Source: Planctomycetota bacterium (lineage in GTDB: Bacteria; Planctomycetota; Brocadiia; CAIUPP01). From it: a stretch of DNA of 41,058 bases. Shown here piece after piece: positions 1-7,504 of the stretch (its first letter is position 1; each line of letters opens with the position of its first letter). The notes beneath the pieces are model-generated. The model had not been told where the DNA came from. It saw only the letters and a list, made by a program, of their open reading frames with translations, and did not search any database. The stretch covers positions 162,456-203,513 of the forward strand of contig JAKJEM010000003.1 of NCBI GenBank assembly GCA_022705425.1, in the 5' to 3' direction. The position numbers and the translations under genes were made by a program.

Positions 1-407
1 ACGAGGGCGGGGGGGCAGTTCGGGGCGCGGCGGCGCAATTCGGCCCATGCGGCGATGATGTCTTCGGTCCACTGCTCGATGGTGGCGTCGCGGAAGTCGC
101 CGTCGGAATCGCCGCAGCCGGTCAGGTCGAAGCGCAACGAGGCGACGCCCTCGCCGGCCAGCGCGCGGGCGGTTTCGACGAAGGCGTGGTGGGCGCTCTT
201 CTTTTCTTCGCCGAAGGGATGGACGTACAGCACGGCGGCGCGCGGGGCGGGGCCGGCCCCCTGCCAGACTCCGAAGAGGCGGCGTCCGTCGCTTTGGGGA
301 GACGGGCCGTCGCCGGGCGGCGGTCCGTCATGCGTCGCGGGCGCGGCAGCCTGTGCGGTGGGTATGCCGGTGAAGAAGAAGGGTTCGTCGCGTTCGGGCG
401 GGTTCAC
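1..407 (-). CDS. Alpha/beta hydrolase, exosortase A system-associated hydrolase 2-like (3' partial)
   Basis: The minus-strand frame begins at a GTG whose bases overlap the TGA of the acyl carrier gene (GTGA) and stays open to the window edge, giving about 135 residues. It reads EPFFFTGIPT near the start, then RLFGVWQG, VLYVHPFGEEKKSAHH and LRFDLTGCGDSDGDF. The YVHPFGEE segment and the RFDLxGxGDSxGDF segment are the pattern of the TIGR03101-type hydrolases found beside exosortase A gene sets; the hydrolase core with its nucleophile elbow would lie beyond the edge. These proteins usually sit next to a dedicated acyl carrier protein, which is exactly the neighbour here. The substrate is unknown in the family; a thioesterase or acyl-transfer role on the carrier is only inference. 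No signal peptide is seen, so it is probably cytoplasmic. A generic serine hydrolase of another system remains possible. Confidence 0.75.
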   Translation of the reverse strand, partial: MNPPERDEPFFFTGIPTAQAAAPATHDGPPPGDGPSPQSDGRRLFGVWQGAGPAPRAAVLYVHPFGEEKKSAHHAFVETARALAGEGVASLRFDLTGCGDSDGDFRDATIEQWTEDIIAAWAELRRRAPNCPPAL

Positions 408-667
408 GCCCCGGCCTCCAGCTTGCGGCGGACGTAGTCGGCGATGGACCTCGGCGTGCGGAAGGTCTCGATCTTGAACTCTTCATTCTCGAAGCTGATG
501 CCGTATACCTCTTCAAGACCGACGACGATCTCGAAGACGCTGACGGAATCCACGCCGAGAGTCTCCATGATCGGCGTGTCGTCGGCGATCTCCTCCGGCT
601 TGATCTTGAGGAAGAGGCGCTCGACGATGAGTTCCTTGATGCGTTGCTCGATGGCGGGTTCCGGCAC
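404..667 (-). CDS. Acyl carrier protein
   Basis: This is an 87-residue protein of normal acyl carrier size. The phosphopantetheine attachment site is visible as LGVDSVSVFEIV, with the modified Ser in the DSV triplet. The rest is the expected four-helix pattern, with PEEIADDTPIMETLGVDS before the Ser and RTPRSIADYVRRKLEAG at the end. The start is the GTG at 667-665, preceded by AGGAGGT that itself overlaps the stop of the glycosyltransferase gene two bases upstream, so translation is very likely coupled. It is not the fatty acid synthesis AcpP locus, as no fab genes are near. Its partners, a glycosyltransferase before and an exosortase-A-type hydrolase after, suggest a carrier dedicated to a surface polysaccharide or protein-sorting lipid pathway. 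That role is inference. Confidence 0.88.
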   Translation of the reverse strand: MPEPAIEQRIKELIVERLFLKIKPEEIADDTPIMETLGVDSVSVFEIVVGLEEVYGISFENEEFKIETFRTPRSIADYVRRKLEAGA

Positions 668-669
668 GA

Positions 670-1515
670 CTACCTCCTTCTGGGACCGTGGAGCGAGGGC
701 AGGTCGAAGGTCTTCCAGACCGCTGCCTCGTCCGGCGGGCCGTTCTCGCGGGCGAACATGTGATGCCAGCGCTGCTTGAAGAGCATTCCGTGTTTGATGA
801 TGATGTAGCGGTTGGGCAGGGCGGGGGTGCCGTCGGAGGTGACGCTCTCCCAGTGATAGACGACCGGCTCCGGGGTGTAGAGGCATCGTCCGCCGCGGCT
901 GCGCGCGCGGTAGCAGAAGTCGAAGTCCTCGAACTGGATGGGGTTGAAGGCTTCGTCGAGTCCGCCGATCTCGTCATAGAGGGAGCGGCGGAAGATGAAG
1001 CAGGCGCTGATGAGGCACTGGACCTCCTCGATGCGCGCGTAGCGGGGGTCGTGGGCGGCCTCGCCGCGCCCGCGGAAGATGACGCGCCCGCCGGGGGTGA
1101 TGGCCACGCCGGCGCACTGGATGCGGTGGGGCTCGAAGGGATAGCAGAGCTTGGGGCCGACGATGGCGATGTCGGGGGCGGCATTGAGCGCGGCGCTGAG
1201 CTTGACCAGCCAGGCGGGGTCGGGGAGGAGGGTGTCGTTGTCGAGGAAGACGATTTCGCGCCCCTGGGCGGCGGCGACGGCGGCGTTGCGAGCGGTGGAG
1301 CAGCCGAGGTTGCGTTCGGTGGCGATCAGGCGGAAGCGCGCCCCGGTCTGTTCGAGTCGCGCCCGCAGTTCCTCCAGTACCTGCGGCGTTTCATCGGTGG
1401 AGCCGTTGTTCACCACCACCAACTCGAAGTCGGCCGGGCGGGTGGCCAGGAGGCTCTCGATGCAGGCGCGCGTGTAGCGGGCCTTGTTGTGGCAGAGGAG
1501 GACGATCGAGACCAT
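670..1515 (-). CDS. Family 2 glycosyltransferase
   Basis: A 281-residue GT-A fold enzyme. The N-terminus MVSIVLLCHNKARYTRACI is the usual GT2 opening (nucleotide-binding strand plus N/K motif). VVVNNGSTDET, the metal-binding DxD as FLDNDTLLPD, and the acceptor/base motif QFEDFDFCYRARSRG follow in order, as in rhamnosyl- or galactofuranosyl-transferase relatives. It would move a sugar from an NDP donor to a glycan or lipid acceptor at the cytoplasmic face of the membrane; no transmembrane segment is visible. The ATG at 1515 has no good Shine-Dalgarno sequence. A clear promoter lies about 70 bases upstream (1587-1615), making this the first gene of the operon with the acyl carrier and the hydrolase. 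Donor and acceptor cannot be told from sequence. Confidence 0.88.
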   Translation of the reverse strand: MVSIVLLCHNKARYTRACIESLLATRPADFELVVVNNGSTDETPQVLEELRARLEQTGARFRLIATERNLGCSTARNAAVAAAQGREIVFLDNDTLLPDPAWLVKLSAALNAAPDIAIVGPKLCYPFEPHRIQCAGVAITPGGRVIFRGRGEAAHDPRYARIEEVQCLISACFIFRRSLYDEIGGLDEAFNPIQFEDFDFCYRARSRGGRCLYTPEPVVYHWESVTSDGTPALPNRYIIIKHGMLFKQRWHHMFARENGPPDEAAVWKTFDLPSLHGPRRR

Positions 1516-1586
1516 GCGGCGGCGTCCACTGAAGGGTTCGGCGGCGGCTTCGCGGCAGCACCCGTGCGATGCCGCAGCCGCCGGTG

Positions 1587-1615
1587 ATTCTAGCGGAGAG
1601 CGCCACGGGGCGCAA
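1587..1615 (-). promoter_or_regulatory. Sigma70-like promoter for the GT2-acyl carrier-hydrolase operon
   Basis: On the minus strand a -35 TTGCGC (1615-1610) and a -10 TAGAAT (1592-1587) are separated by exactly 17 bases. It points at the glycosyltransferase gene and would give a leader of roughly 65 bases. Confidence 0.6.
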
Positions 1616-1674
1616 GAACCAGGGCGGTGTGATGCATCCGGTCAGTTTCCGGTGGACTCGGCAACTGGACCGTG

Positions 1675-1779
1675 TGTGGCACACCGGCTGCGCGGCGGCG
1701 TGGCGCCTGTGGCTGCCGCAACAGGACGCTCCCACAGCCGGGGCGGCTGCGCCACATCCCCGAAAGTGACCGATTACCG
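1675..1779 (+). repeat. Dispersed intergenic hairpin repeat, copy 1
   Basis: This lies in the 385-base gene-free stretch 1516-1900. It shares a long interrupted match, in the same orientation, with 22411-22506: common blocks include TCCCACAGCCG, GGGCGGCTG, TCCCCGAA and GACCGATTA in the same order and spacing. The centre forms a hairpin, CAGCCG pairing with CGGCTG. A flanking TGTGGC and GCCACA can pair around it. It resembles a REP/BIME-type element. Apart from this repeat, the operon promoter and a small hairpin, I see nothing else in 1516-1900. Confidence 0.7.
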
Positions 1780-1879
1780 CGTGCGGCCGCGAAAGGACGA
1801 TGCCGGGCGCGTGACGTGCCGAAGGGTGGCGACGTTCCGTGCCGGGGGGCCGTAACGCACGGCGGGACGATGCTCCGAT

Positions 1880-1895
1880 GGGCGCATGTGCGCCC
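1880..1895 (-). terminator. Short GC hairpin just downstream of the hypothetical gene
   Basis: GGGCGC and GCGCCC pair around a 4-base loop, six bases after the stop codon of the minus-strand gene ending at 1901. No T-tract follows, so an intrinsic terminator role is only possible. Confidence 0.25.
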
Positions 1896-1900
1896 ACGTG

Positions 1901-2371
1901 TCACCACAACTTGGTGCGCAGTGCCCTCAGGATGACGCTCTTGTTGTCCACGTCCAGGAAGGTCGGCAGGCGGTTCCCCTCCGGTTCAATGGATTTCATC
2001 AGCACGGCGATCTGATGGAGGGGGTAGAGAACGGTGACTTGGGCGAGGTTGACAACGGCGAGGGGTATGCTCTTCCCGTATGCGTCCTGTAAGGGCGACA
2101 CGGGGCTGCGCCCCTCCTGATAGCTCAGCAGAACAATCTCCTCAATGAATTCGTTGAAGTCCTTGACGCGCGGATGAACGCGGGAATCGGCGTGGTTGCG
2201 GAGGTCAACGAGCCTGGCGTTGACAAGCACCAGTGCGCACCCCATGGGGGCATTCAGCGCATTATTGTAGTAGCCGGCGAACCCGTACCCGTTCTGAAGC
2301 ATCCCTGCCAGCGGCAGGTATTCGGCCCCTTCCACCGTTGCGACGATCTTTATCAGGTCTTCTTTGTCCAC
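1901..2371 (-). CDS. Hypothetical protein, 156 aa
   Basis: I do not recognise this gene with confidence. The start is taken as the GTG at 2371, giving VDKEDLIKIV, because AAGGAG lies seven bases upstream; the residues before it look like noise. The protein is small and soluble, with no signal peptide or membrane segment. It alternates short beta strands and helices, for example CALVLVNARLVDL, DFNEFIEEIVLL and IPLAVVNLAQVTVLYPL. A variable polar loop, then a strand reading LAVVNLAQVTVL, recalls small planctomycete proteins with a repeated beta domain (DUF6812-like), but that is a weak guess. It stands alone, followed by a hairpin and the repeat-bearing spacer. Normal codon use supports a real gene. 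Confidence 0.6.
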   Translation of the reverse strand: MDKEDLIKIVATVEGAEYLPLAGMLQNGYGFAGYYNNALNAPMGCALVLVNARLVDLRNHADSRVHPRVKDFNEFIEEIVLLSYQEGRSPVSPLQDAYGKSIPLAVVNLAQVTVLYPLHQIAVLMKSIEPEGNRLPTFLDVDNKSVILRALRTKLW

Positions 2372-2559
2372 GCGCCATCTCCTTGTCTGGCGGGCGGAAG
2401 GCTGGACAGCGCGCCTGGGACTCGGTGGTCCCATGAAAAGGCGCTGCGCCAGTTGCCCGGCACATCGGCAAGGACTGTAGCCGGGGTGTGTGAGCGCGAT
2501 GCCACACGGGCGTTAGGGCCGCGCAAGATCAGGCGGCGTGTCCTGGCATCGCGGCGCAC

Positions 2560-2588
2560 TTGCCCGGCGGGGGGTATTGGGGTATATA
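2560..2588 (+). promoter_or_regulatory. Sigma70-like promoter for the first sulfatase
   Basis: TTGCCC (2560-2565) and TATATA (2583-2588) are 17 bases apart, and the start codon lies 46 bases after the -10. The rest of the 263-base gap 2372-2634 shows no gene. Confidence 0.6.
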
Positions 2589-2634
2589 GAAACGCAAGAC
2601 GCAGAGGCGGCAGTTCCTCTGGATGGAGGCAGGC

Positions 2635-4002
2635 ATGACACGGCGTCCGAACATTCTGTTCATCATGGCCGACCAGCACCGCTTCGATTACCTGGGAAGC
2701 GCGGGGGCGCCCTTTGTGCGGACGCCGAACCTGGACCGTCTGGCGGCGCGGGGGGTGCGCTTTGCGAACTGCTTTACAAACTCCCCGGTATGCGCGCCGG
2801 CGCGCATCGGGCTGGCCACGGGAATTGACCCGATGCGCAGCGGCGCGCTCGACAACGAGTCCTTCCTGCGCCCGGAGGCCGTCACCTACTATATGCGCCT
2901 GCGCGACCACGGCTACCGCGTGGGGTGCGTGGGCAAGCTCGACCTGGCCAAGCCCGATACGTACAACGGACGGCACGGCGACCGCCCGTGCGTCTTCCGC
3001 TGGGGGTTCACCCATCCCGAGGAGGTGGAGGGAAAGGAGCACTCTCTCAAGTACCCGCAGCCGAAGGGGCCGTACGGCTTCTGGTTACAGGAGAAGGGGC
3101 TCTACGAGGCCTATCATCGCGAGCGTGTCTCGCACAAGGGCTTCGCCAAACTCTGCTGTCCTTCGGAGCTTCCGACGGAGACCTTCCTGGATTGTTACCA
3201 GGGGCGACGGGCGGTGGAGTGGATTCGGCGTGTGCCGGAGGACTTCCCGTGGCACTACTTCGTGAGCTTCTCGGGCCCGCACAGCCCGCACGACCCGCCG
3301 AAGGAGTACTTCGCCCGATTCGCCGAGGCGGCGATGCCCGAGGCCGTTGCGCCGCCGGAGCCCGGGGCGGCCCCCTGCCGGCGCGCGCACCGCCTGGAGG
3401 GCGCGTTCCTGGCCGATGTCCGGCGCGCGTATTGCGCGTACATCACGTTGATTGACGAGTGGGTCGGGCGCATTCTGGAGGCGCTCGAAGCGCGCGGCAT
3501 GGCGGAGAACACCTGGGTCTTCTACTCCGCTGATCACGGGGAGATGCTCGGCGACCTGGGGCTTTTCGGCAAGTCGGTGCCCTATGAACCTTCGATGCAC
3601 GTGCCGCTGCTGGCGGCGGGTCCGGGGAGTGCGCGCGGGGCCGTGTGCCGGGCGATGGTCGAGATGAGCGACCTGAACCCGACGATCTGCCGGCTGGCCG
3701 GGCTGCCCGCGCAGCCGGGGATTGACGCGCGCTCCTTCCACGAATGCCTCGCCGACCCCGACGCGCCGCACCGCAGCGAGATCGTCTCCGCCCTTCGCCG
3801 CTGGCGGTGCATCCGGACCGCGCGGCACAAGCTCGTCCACAACTGGAACGCTGCGAGTGAGTTCTACGACCTCGAAGACGATCCGGGCGAGCGGCACAAC
3901 CTGGCGGAGGCGGATCGTCCGCCGCCAGCGCCGGGGGACGCGATGGAACGACGCCTCTACGCGCGGGAGGCGGCCAGCCCGCACGGGGGGCCGCACGCGT
4001 AA
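2635..4002 (+). CDS. Type I sulfatase (alkaline phosphatase superfamily)
   Basis: A 455-residue formylglycine-dependent sulfatase. The N-terminus NILFIMADQHRFDYLG carries the first metal-binding Asp (D13). The sulfatase signature CAPAR follows at C53, the Cys to be converted to formylglycine. FYSADHGEMLGD supplies the later metal ligands, and the C-terminus ends with the usual YDLEDDPGERHNLAE. It should hydrolyse a sulfate ester, probably on a sugar. The start at 2635 is chosen over the ATG at 2623 because GGAGG ends five bases before it. No signal peptide is present: the catalytic domain begins at once, suggesting a cytoplasmic enzyme acting on imported saccharides. It is monocistronic with its own promoter and converges on the nadK operon. 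No maturase gene is in the window. Confidence 0.93.
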   Translation: MTRRPNILFIMADQHRFDYLGSAGAPFVRTPNLDRLAARGVRFANCFTNSPVCAPARIGLATGIDPMRSGALDNESFLRPEAVTYYMRLRDHGYRVGCVGKLDLAKPDTYNGRHGDRPCVFRWGFTHPEEVEGKEHSLKYPQPKGPYGFWLQEKGLYEAYHRERVSHKGFAKLCCPSELPTETFLDCYQGRRAVEWIRRVPEDFPWHYFVSFSGPHSPHDPPKEYFARFAEAAMPEAVAPPEPGAAPCRRAHRLEGAFLADVRRAYCAYITLIDEWVGRILEALEARGMAENTWVFYSADHGEMLGDLGLFGKSVPYEPSMHVPLLAAGPGSARGAVCRAMVEMSDLNPTICRLAGLPAQPGIDARSFHECLADPDAPHRSEIVSALRRWRCIRTARHKLVHNWNAASEFYDLEDDPGERHNLAEADRPPPAPGDAMERRLYAREAASPHGGPHA

Positions 4003-4035
4003 CGCGGAAGGCGGGAAGCCCGGGGCGCCGGCAAT

Positions 4036-4257
4036 TCAGGCCGGGGTTCTTGCGGCGGCCTCGACCTCGATGGCGGCGTCGGGGCACATGACGGCGCAGT
4101 TCGCGCAGCCGGTGCAGGCGACCTCCGCCCGGACGATGGCGATACGAACGCCGCGGCGGTCCACGGTGTCGGCCATGCGAAGAACGCCGCGGGGACACGC
4201 CTTCACACACAGGCCGCAGCCCTTGCAGTAACGGGAGAGAATGCGGACTTCAGGCAT
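4036..4257 (-). CDS. 2[4Fe-4S] ferredoxin, 2-oxoacid oxidoreductase delta subunit-like
   Basis: A 73-residue ferredoxin with two complete cluster motifs, CKGCGLCVKACP and CTGCANCAVMCP. The spacer of about 20 residues between them and the N-terminus MPEVRILSRYCKGCGLC resemble the KorD/PorD delta subunits of ferredoxin-dependent 2-oxoacid oxidoreductases. No alpha, beta or gamma subunit follows, because the next gene converges from the other strand, so it is an orphan here. The partner may lie elsewhere, or it may be a free electron carrier. Its ATG overlaps the end of nadK by eight bases, so it is translated as the last gene of the coaD operon. Confidence 0.85.
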   Translation of the reverse strand: MPEVRILSRYCKGCGLCVKACPRGVLRMADTVDRRGVRIAIVRAEVACTGCANCAVMCPDAAIEVEAAARTPA

Positions 4258-5095
4258 GTTTCGGTGAACCTTCCCAAAGCAGCTTGGTGCGGAGGGTCTG
4301 GAAGAAGCTCCGGCCGGAGACCTTGAGGAGCCGGACGGGCCAGGGGTTGCGGCGCACGCGGATGCGGTCGCCGTTGCGCAATGGCACCATCACCTGGCCG
4401 TCGGCCGTCAGGGCGAAGCCGGGCGACGCGGAGGAAATCTCGACCTCGAGGACGGCGGAGGACTCGACCACCAGGGGCCGGTTGCTGAGCGTATGGGGGC
4501 AGATCGTCGTCAGGACGATGGCATCGTGTTGGGGGGTGAGGATCGGTCCGCCGGCGGAGAGGCTGTGCGCCGTTGAGCCGACGGGCGTGGAGAGGATGAA
4601 CCCGTCGGCGATGAAGGCGTTCACCTGCTCGCCATTGACGAAGAGGCGCAGGTCAATCACGCGCGAGAAGGCGGCGCGCGAGAGGACGACGTCGTTGAGG
4701 GCCGCGCACTCGCGCAGCAGGCGTCCCTTTCGGAAGACCTCCGCGCGGAGCATCATCAGCTCGACCGGGTCGGGAATTCGGCGGAGGAGTTGATCGAGCG
4801 TCGGGCCGAGTTCCTCCGGTCGGATTTCCGCGAGGAAACCGAGTTTGCCCAGGTTGACGCCAAGCAGGGGCACGCCGGCGCGGGCGACGCGGCGGGCGGC
4901 GGCCAGGATGGCTCCGTCGCCGCCGAGCACCAGGCCGAAGGCCGCCGAGACGCGTTCGTCCTCGACGTTCTCCTTCAACTCCCGCCGCAGCAGGCGGAAA
5001 TGACCGCCCAGGCGTTCCTCGGCCACGGCCAGGGCCTCGGCCACGCGGCGCTTGGCGAAGTCGGCCAGAATCAAGACCTGCGGCAGCTTCTTCAT
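4250..5095 (-). CDS. nadK: NAD kinase
   Basis: ATP-dependent phosphorylation of NAD to NADP. The Gly-rich signature LVLGGDGAILAAAR (GGDG), the NDVVLSR motif, and the substrate loop TPVGSTAHSLSAGGPIL are all intact, followed by the usual beta-rich C-terminal domain ending near GDRIRVRR. I take the ATG at 5095 (MKKLPQVLILADF, 281 residues), which fits the family. A GTG at 5131 would add 12 Ser-rich residues without homology, and neither start has a strong ribosome site. It follows xseB by 63 bases, overlaps the ferredoxin by eight, and belongs to the coaD-ymdB-xseAB operon. Cytoplasmic. Confidence 0.93.
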   Translation of the reverse strand: MKKLPQVLILADFAKRRVAEALAVAEERLGGHFRLLRRELKENVEDERVSAAFGLVLGGDGAILAAARRVARAGVPLLGVNLGKLGFLAEIRPEELGPTLDQLLRRIPDPVELMMLRAEVFRKGRLLRECAALNDVVLSRAAFSRVIDLRLFVNGEQVNAFIADGFILSTPVGSTAHSLSAGGPILTPQHDAIVLTTICPHTLSNRPLVVESSAVLEVEISSASPGFALTADGQVMVPLRNGDRIRVRRNPWPVRLLKVSGRSFFQTLRTKLLWEGSPKHA

Positions 5096-5158
5096 GACAG
5101 GGGAACTCGAAAGGGAAGCGAACGACGGCACACGGGCGGCCGACGGCAGACCGAACGT

Positions 5159-5425
5159 TCACGCCTTTGCGTCTTCGTCCTCCTCCGGCTCGAAGGGCAC
5201 GGTCTTCAGCGTGCCGTCTTCGGCCTTCAGGAGTATCTCGACGCGTTTCTCCGCGTCGCGCAGGAGTTCGTAACACTGCTTCAGGGACTTGACGCCTTCC
5301 TCATATCTAGCAAGGCTGTCGTCCAAGGTCAAGCGTCCGCTCTCAAGTTCCTCGACGATCTTCTCCAGGCGTTCGAGTGCGGCCTCGAAGTTGACCTTAT
5401 CGGCGGCTTTGGATGTCTTGGCCAT
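5159..5425 (-). CDS. xseB: Exodeoxyribonuclease VII small subunit
   Basis: An 88-residue protein with the family core FEAALERLEKIVEELESG followed by LTLDDSLARYEEGVKSLKQC, which forms the helical hairpin that decorates XseA. It lacks catalytic residues, as expected; the complex degrades single-stranded DNA to acid-soluble oligonucleotides. The C-terminus is acidic (EPEEDEDAKA). The start at 5425 has GGAGG about eight bases upstream. The gene overlaps the 3' end of xseA by 29 bases in another frame, a longer overlap than usual, which should couple their translation. Confidence 0.93.
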   Translation of the reverse strand: MAKTSKAADKVNFEAALERLEKIVEELESGRLTLDDSLARYEEGVKSLKQCYELLRDAEKRVEILLKAEDGTLKTVPFEPEEDEDAKA

Positions 5426-6710
5426 CGGGGGGGCCTCCGTTGGGGGTACAGTTCCAGGACAGGTCCACACTTTCGACGCGGGACAGGACGCGCCCTCGCG
5501 CAAGGCGCGTGGCGAGACGGTCGCCGGGGCGCAGGGGGGCGGCGTCGCGCAGCAGGCTGCCGTCGGGCCCGGTGGTGAGGCTGTAGCCTCGGCGCAGCAC
5601 GGCCACCGGACTGAGGGACTCGACGCGTCCGGCGACGGTGTCGAGACGGTGGCGGGCCAGCTCGATCCGGCGCCCGATGCCCTTGAGCATCCGTTGGAGG
5701 AGGTCGTCCACGGTCTGCTCGCGGGCGCGGACGTCCTCGAGGGCGCGGCGGGGGTGGAAGTGGCGCGCGACGCCGTCCAGGCGCAGGCGCGCGGCGCGCG
5801 CGGCGCCCAGCAGGGCCTGGCCCAGGCGGTCGCGGCGCTCATCGAGCTGTTCGGCCAGACGCCGGACGTCGGGCACGACGAGGTTGGCCGCGTCGGTGGG
5901 GGTCAGCGCCCGCACGTCGGCCACAAAGTCCGCAATTGTGAAGTCGGTCTCATGGCCGACGGCGGAGACGACGGGGATTCGCGAGGCGGCGATGGCGCGC
6001 GCTACGACCTCTTCATTGAACGCCCACAGGTCTTCCAGGCTGCCGCCGCCGCGCCCGACGATCATGACCTCGATCTCGGGAAGCTCGTTCACACGGGCGA
6101 TGGCCTCGGCGATCTCGCCGGCGGCCTCGCGCCCCTGGACGCGCACGGGGCACAGGACCACGCGGACGGAGGGGCAGCGACGTTCGAGCACCTTCAGCAT
6201 GTCGCGCACGGCGGCGCCGGTGGGAGAGGTCACCAGCGCGATCGCGCGCGGCATGGGCGGCAGCGGGCGCTTGCGGTCCGGATCGAAGAGCCCCTCGCGC
6301 GCGAGTTTCTCCTTGACCTGGAGAAAGGCCATTTGCAGCGCGCCGACGCCCAGCGGCTCCATGCGTTGCGCCACAATCTGGTACTGGCCGCGCGGCTCAT
6401 AGACGGTGACCTCGCCCCCGATAACGACGGCCAGGCCGTCGGTCGGGCGGAAGGGGAGGGCGGCAAAGGGGTTGCGCCACATGACGGCGGAGACTTGTGC
6501 CGATTCGTCCTTGAGGGTGAAGTAGGCGTGGCCGCTGGCGGGGATGCGGAGGTTGGCGATCTCGCCGGTGACCCAGACGAAGCCGAGACGTTCTTCGAGG
6601 GTGTCGCGGATGAGGCGGGTGAGTTCGGAAACGGTGCGGACGGCGTCGGCCGGGGCGGCAGCGCGGGGGGTGAAGAGGGGGCCGGGGCCGGATTTTGCGG
6701 CGCGGCTCAT
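5397..6710 (-). CDS. xseA: Exodeoxyribonuclease VII large subunit
   Basis: A 437-residue catalytic subunit. An N-terminal OB-fold (VWVTGEIANLRIPASGHAYF, about residues 45-65) is followed by the nuclease domain with VTSPTGAAVRDMLKVL, VGRGGGSLEDLWAFNEE and SAVGHETDFTIADFVAD in family order. After a helical arm, the C-terminal LRRGYSLTTGPDG marks the usual barrel-like segment. Full length. It acts in the cytoplasm with XseB in repair and recombination. The ATG at 6710 overlaps the upstream gene's stop as ATGA. The last residues (beyond VDLSW) run over the start of xseB and are probably unstructured. Confidence 0.95.
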   Translation of the reverse strand: MSRAAKSGPGPLFTPRAAAPADAVRTVSELTRLIRDTLEERLGFVWVTGEIANLRIPASGHAYFTLKDESAQVSAVMWRNPFAALPFRPTDGLAVVIGGEVTVYEPRGQYQIVAQRMEPLGVGALQMAFLQVKEKLAREGLFDPDRKRPLPPMPRAIALVTSPTGAAVRDMLKVLERRCPSVRVVLCPVRVQGREAAGEIAEAIARVNELPEIEVMIVGRGGGSLEDLWAFNEEVVARAIAASRIPVVSAVGHETDFTIADFVADVRALTPTDAANLVVPDVRRLAEQLDERRDRLGQALLGAARAARLRLDGVARHFHPRRALEDVRAREQTVDDLLQRMLKGIGRRIELARHRLDTVAGRVESLSPVAVLRRGYSLTTGPDGSLLRDAAPLRPGDRLATRLARGRVLSRVESVDLSWNCTPNGGPPDGQDIQSRR

Positions 6711-7504
6711 GGCGTCGAGTCCTCGCGGACGTGGACACGCTCAATGGCGCAGGCGCGGCCGTTCTGCGGGTCGAACTCGACGAGCGCCCCGGAAAAGCGC
6801 ACGTCGCCCTTCGCCACGTCGAAGCCGTAGTACATCTGCGTCAGTGAGGCCTGAAGGACGCGGTCGGTGCGGCGGCCGAGGACCGACTCGTACGGCCCGG
6901 TCATACCCAGATCGCAGATGAAGGCCGTTCCCTTGGGCAGAACACGCTCGTCGGCGGTCTGGACGTGCGTGTGGGTGCCGAAGACGGCGGTGACGCGCCC
7001 GTCGAGGTGCCATCCGAGGGCGATCTTCTCGGCGGTGGCCTCGGCGTGGATGTCCACAAAGATATTCGGCGTCACCGGGGCGAGTTGGCGGAGCACGTCG
7101 TCCACACCGCGGAAGGGGCAGTCGGCCGGCTTCATGAAGACGCGCCCCAGCAGGTTGATCACGGCGACCTTGACGTCGCCGGGCAGGGTATAGAGCCCCA
7201 CGCCGGCGCCGGCGGCGAGGGGGGAGTAGTTCTGGGGGCGGAGGACGCGCGGCTCGGCCTGGAGCAGGGCGGCGGCTTCCTTGCGTTTCCAGACGTGGTC
7301 GCCGGTGGTGATGACGTCCACCCCGGCGTTGAAGAGCTCGCGGGCGTTGTCGGGGGTGATGCCGGAGCCGCCGCTGGCGTTTTCGCCGTTGGCGATGCAG
7401 AGGTCCACGCGGTGCGCCTCGCGCCAGGGGCGCAGGCGTCGCGTCAGGATGGCGCGGCCCGGTTCGCCGACGATGTCGCCGATCAGCAGGGCGCGCAGGC
7501 TCAT
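6707..7504 (-). CDS. ymdB: TIGR00282-family metallophosphoesterase (YmdB-like)
   Basis: A 265-residue protein. Metal-binding motifs appear in order: GDIVGEPGR near the start, ANGENASGG, TGDHVW, VDIHAEAT and FGTHTHVQTADE. This set and length match the YmdB/DR1281 family. Characterised members hydrolyse 2',3'-cyclic nucleotides; in Bacillus, YmdB also affects biofilm choice and RNA levels. The physiological substrate here is unknown. The ATG at 7504 overlaps the coaD stop (ATGA), and its own stop overlaps the xseA start, so the three genes are translationally chained. Cytoplasmic. Confidence 0.92.
   Translation of the reverse strand: MSLRALLIGDIVGEPGRAILTRRLRPWREAHRVDLCIANGENASGGSGITPDNARELFNAGVDVITTGDHVWKRKEAAALLQAEPRVLRPQNYSPLAAGAGVGLYTLPGDVKVAVINLLGRVFMKPADCPFRGVDDVLRQLAPVTPNIFVDIHAEATAEKIALGWHLDGRVTAVFGTHTHVQTADERVLPKGTAFICDLGMTGPYESVLGRRTDRVLQASLTQMYYGFDVAKGDVRFSGALVEFDPQNGRACAIERVHVREDSTP

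Noticed and set aside
1516-1900. Possible small genes in the spacer upstream of the GT2 gene
   Set aside because: All frames there are Arg/Pro-rich without start signals, and they overlap the promoter and the hairpin repeat.
5289-6830. Plus-strand open frame opposite xseA
   Set aside because: xseA and xseB motifs are clear on the minus strand; this frame shows no domain.
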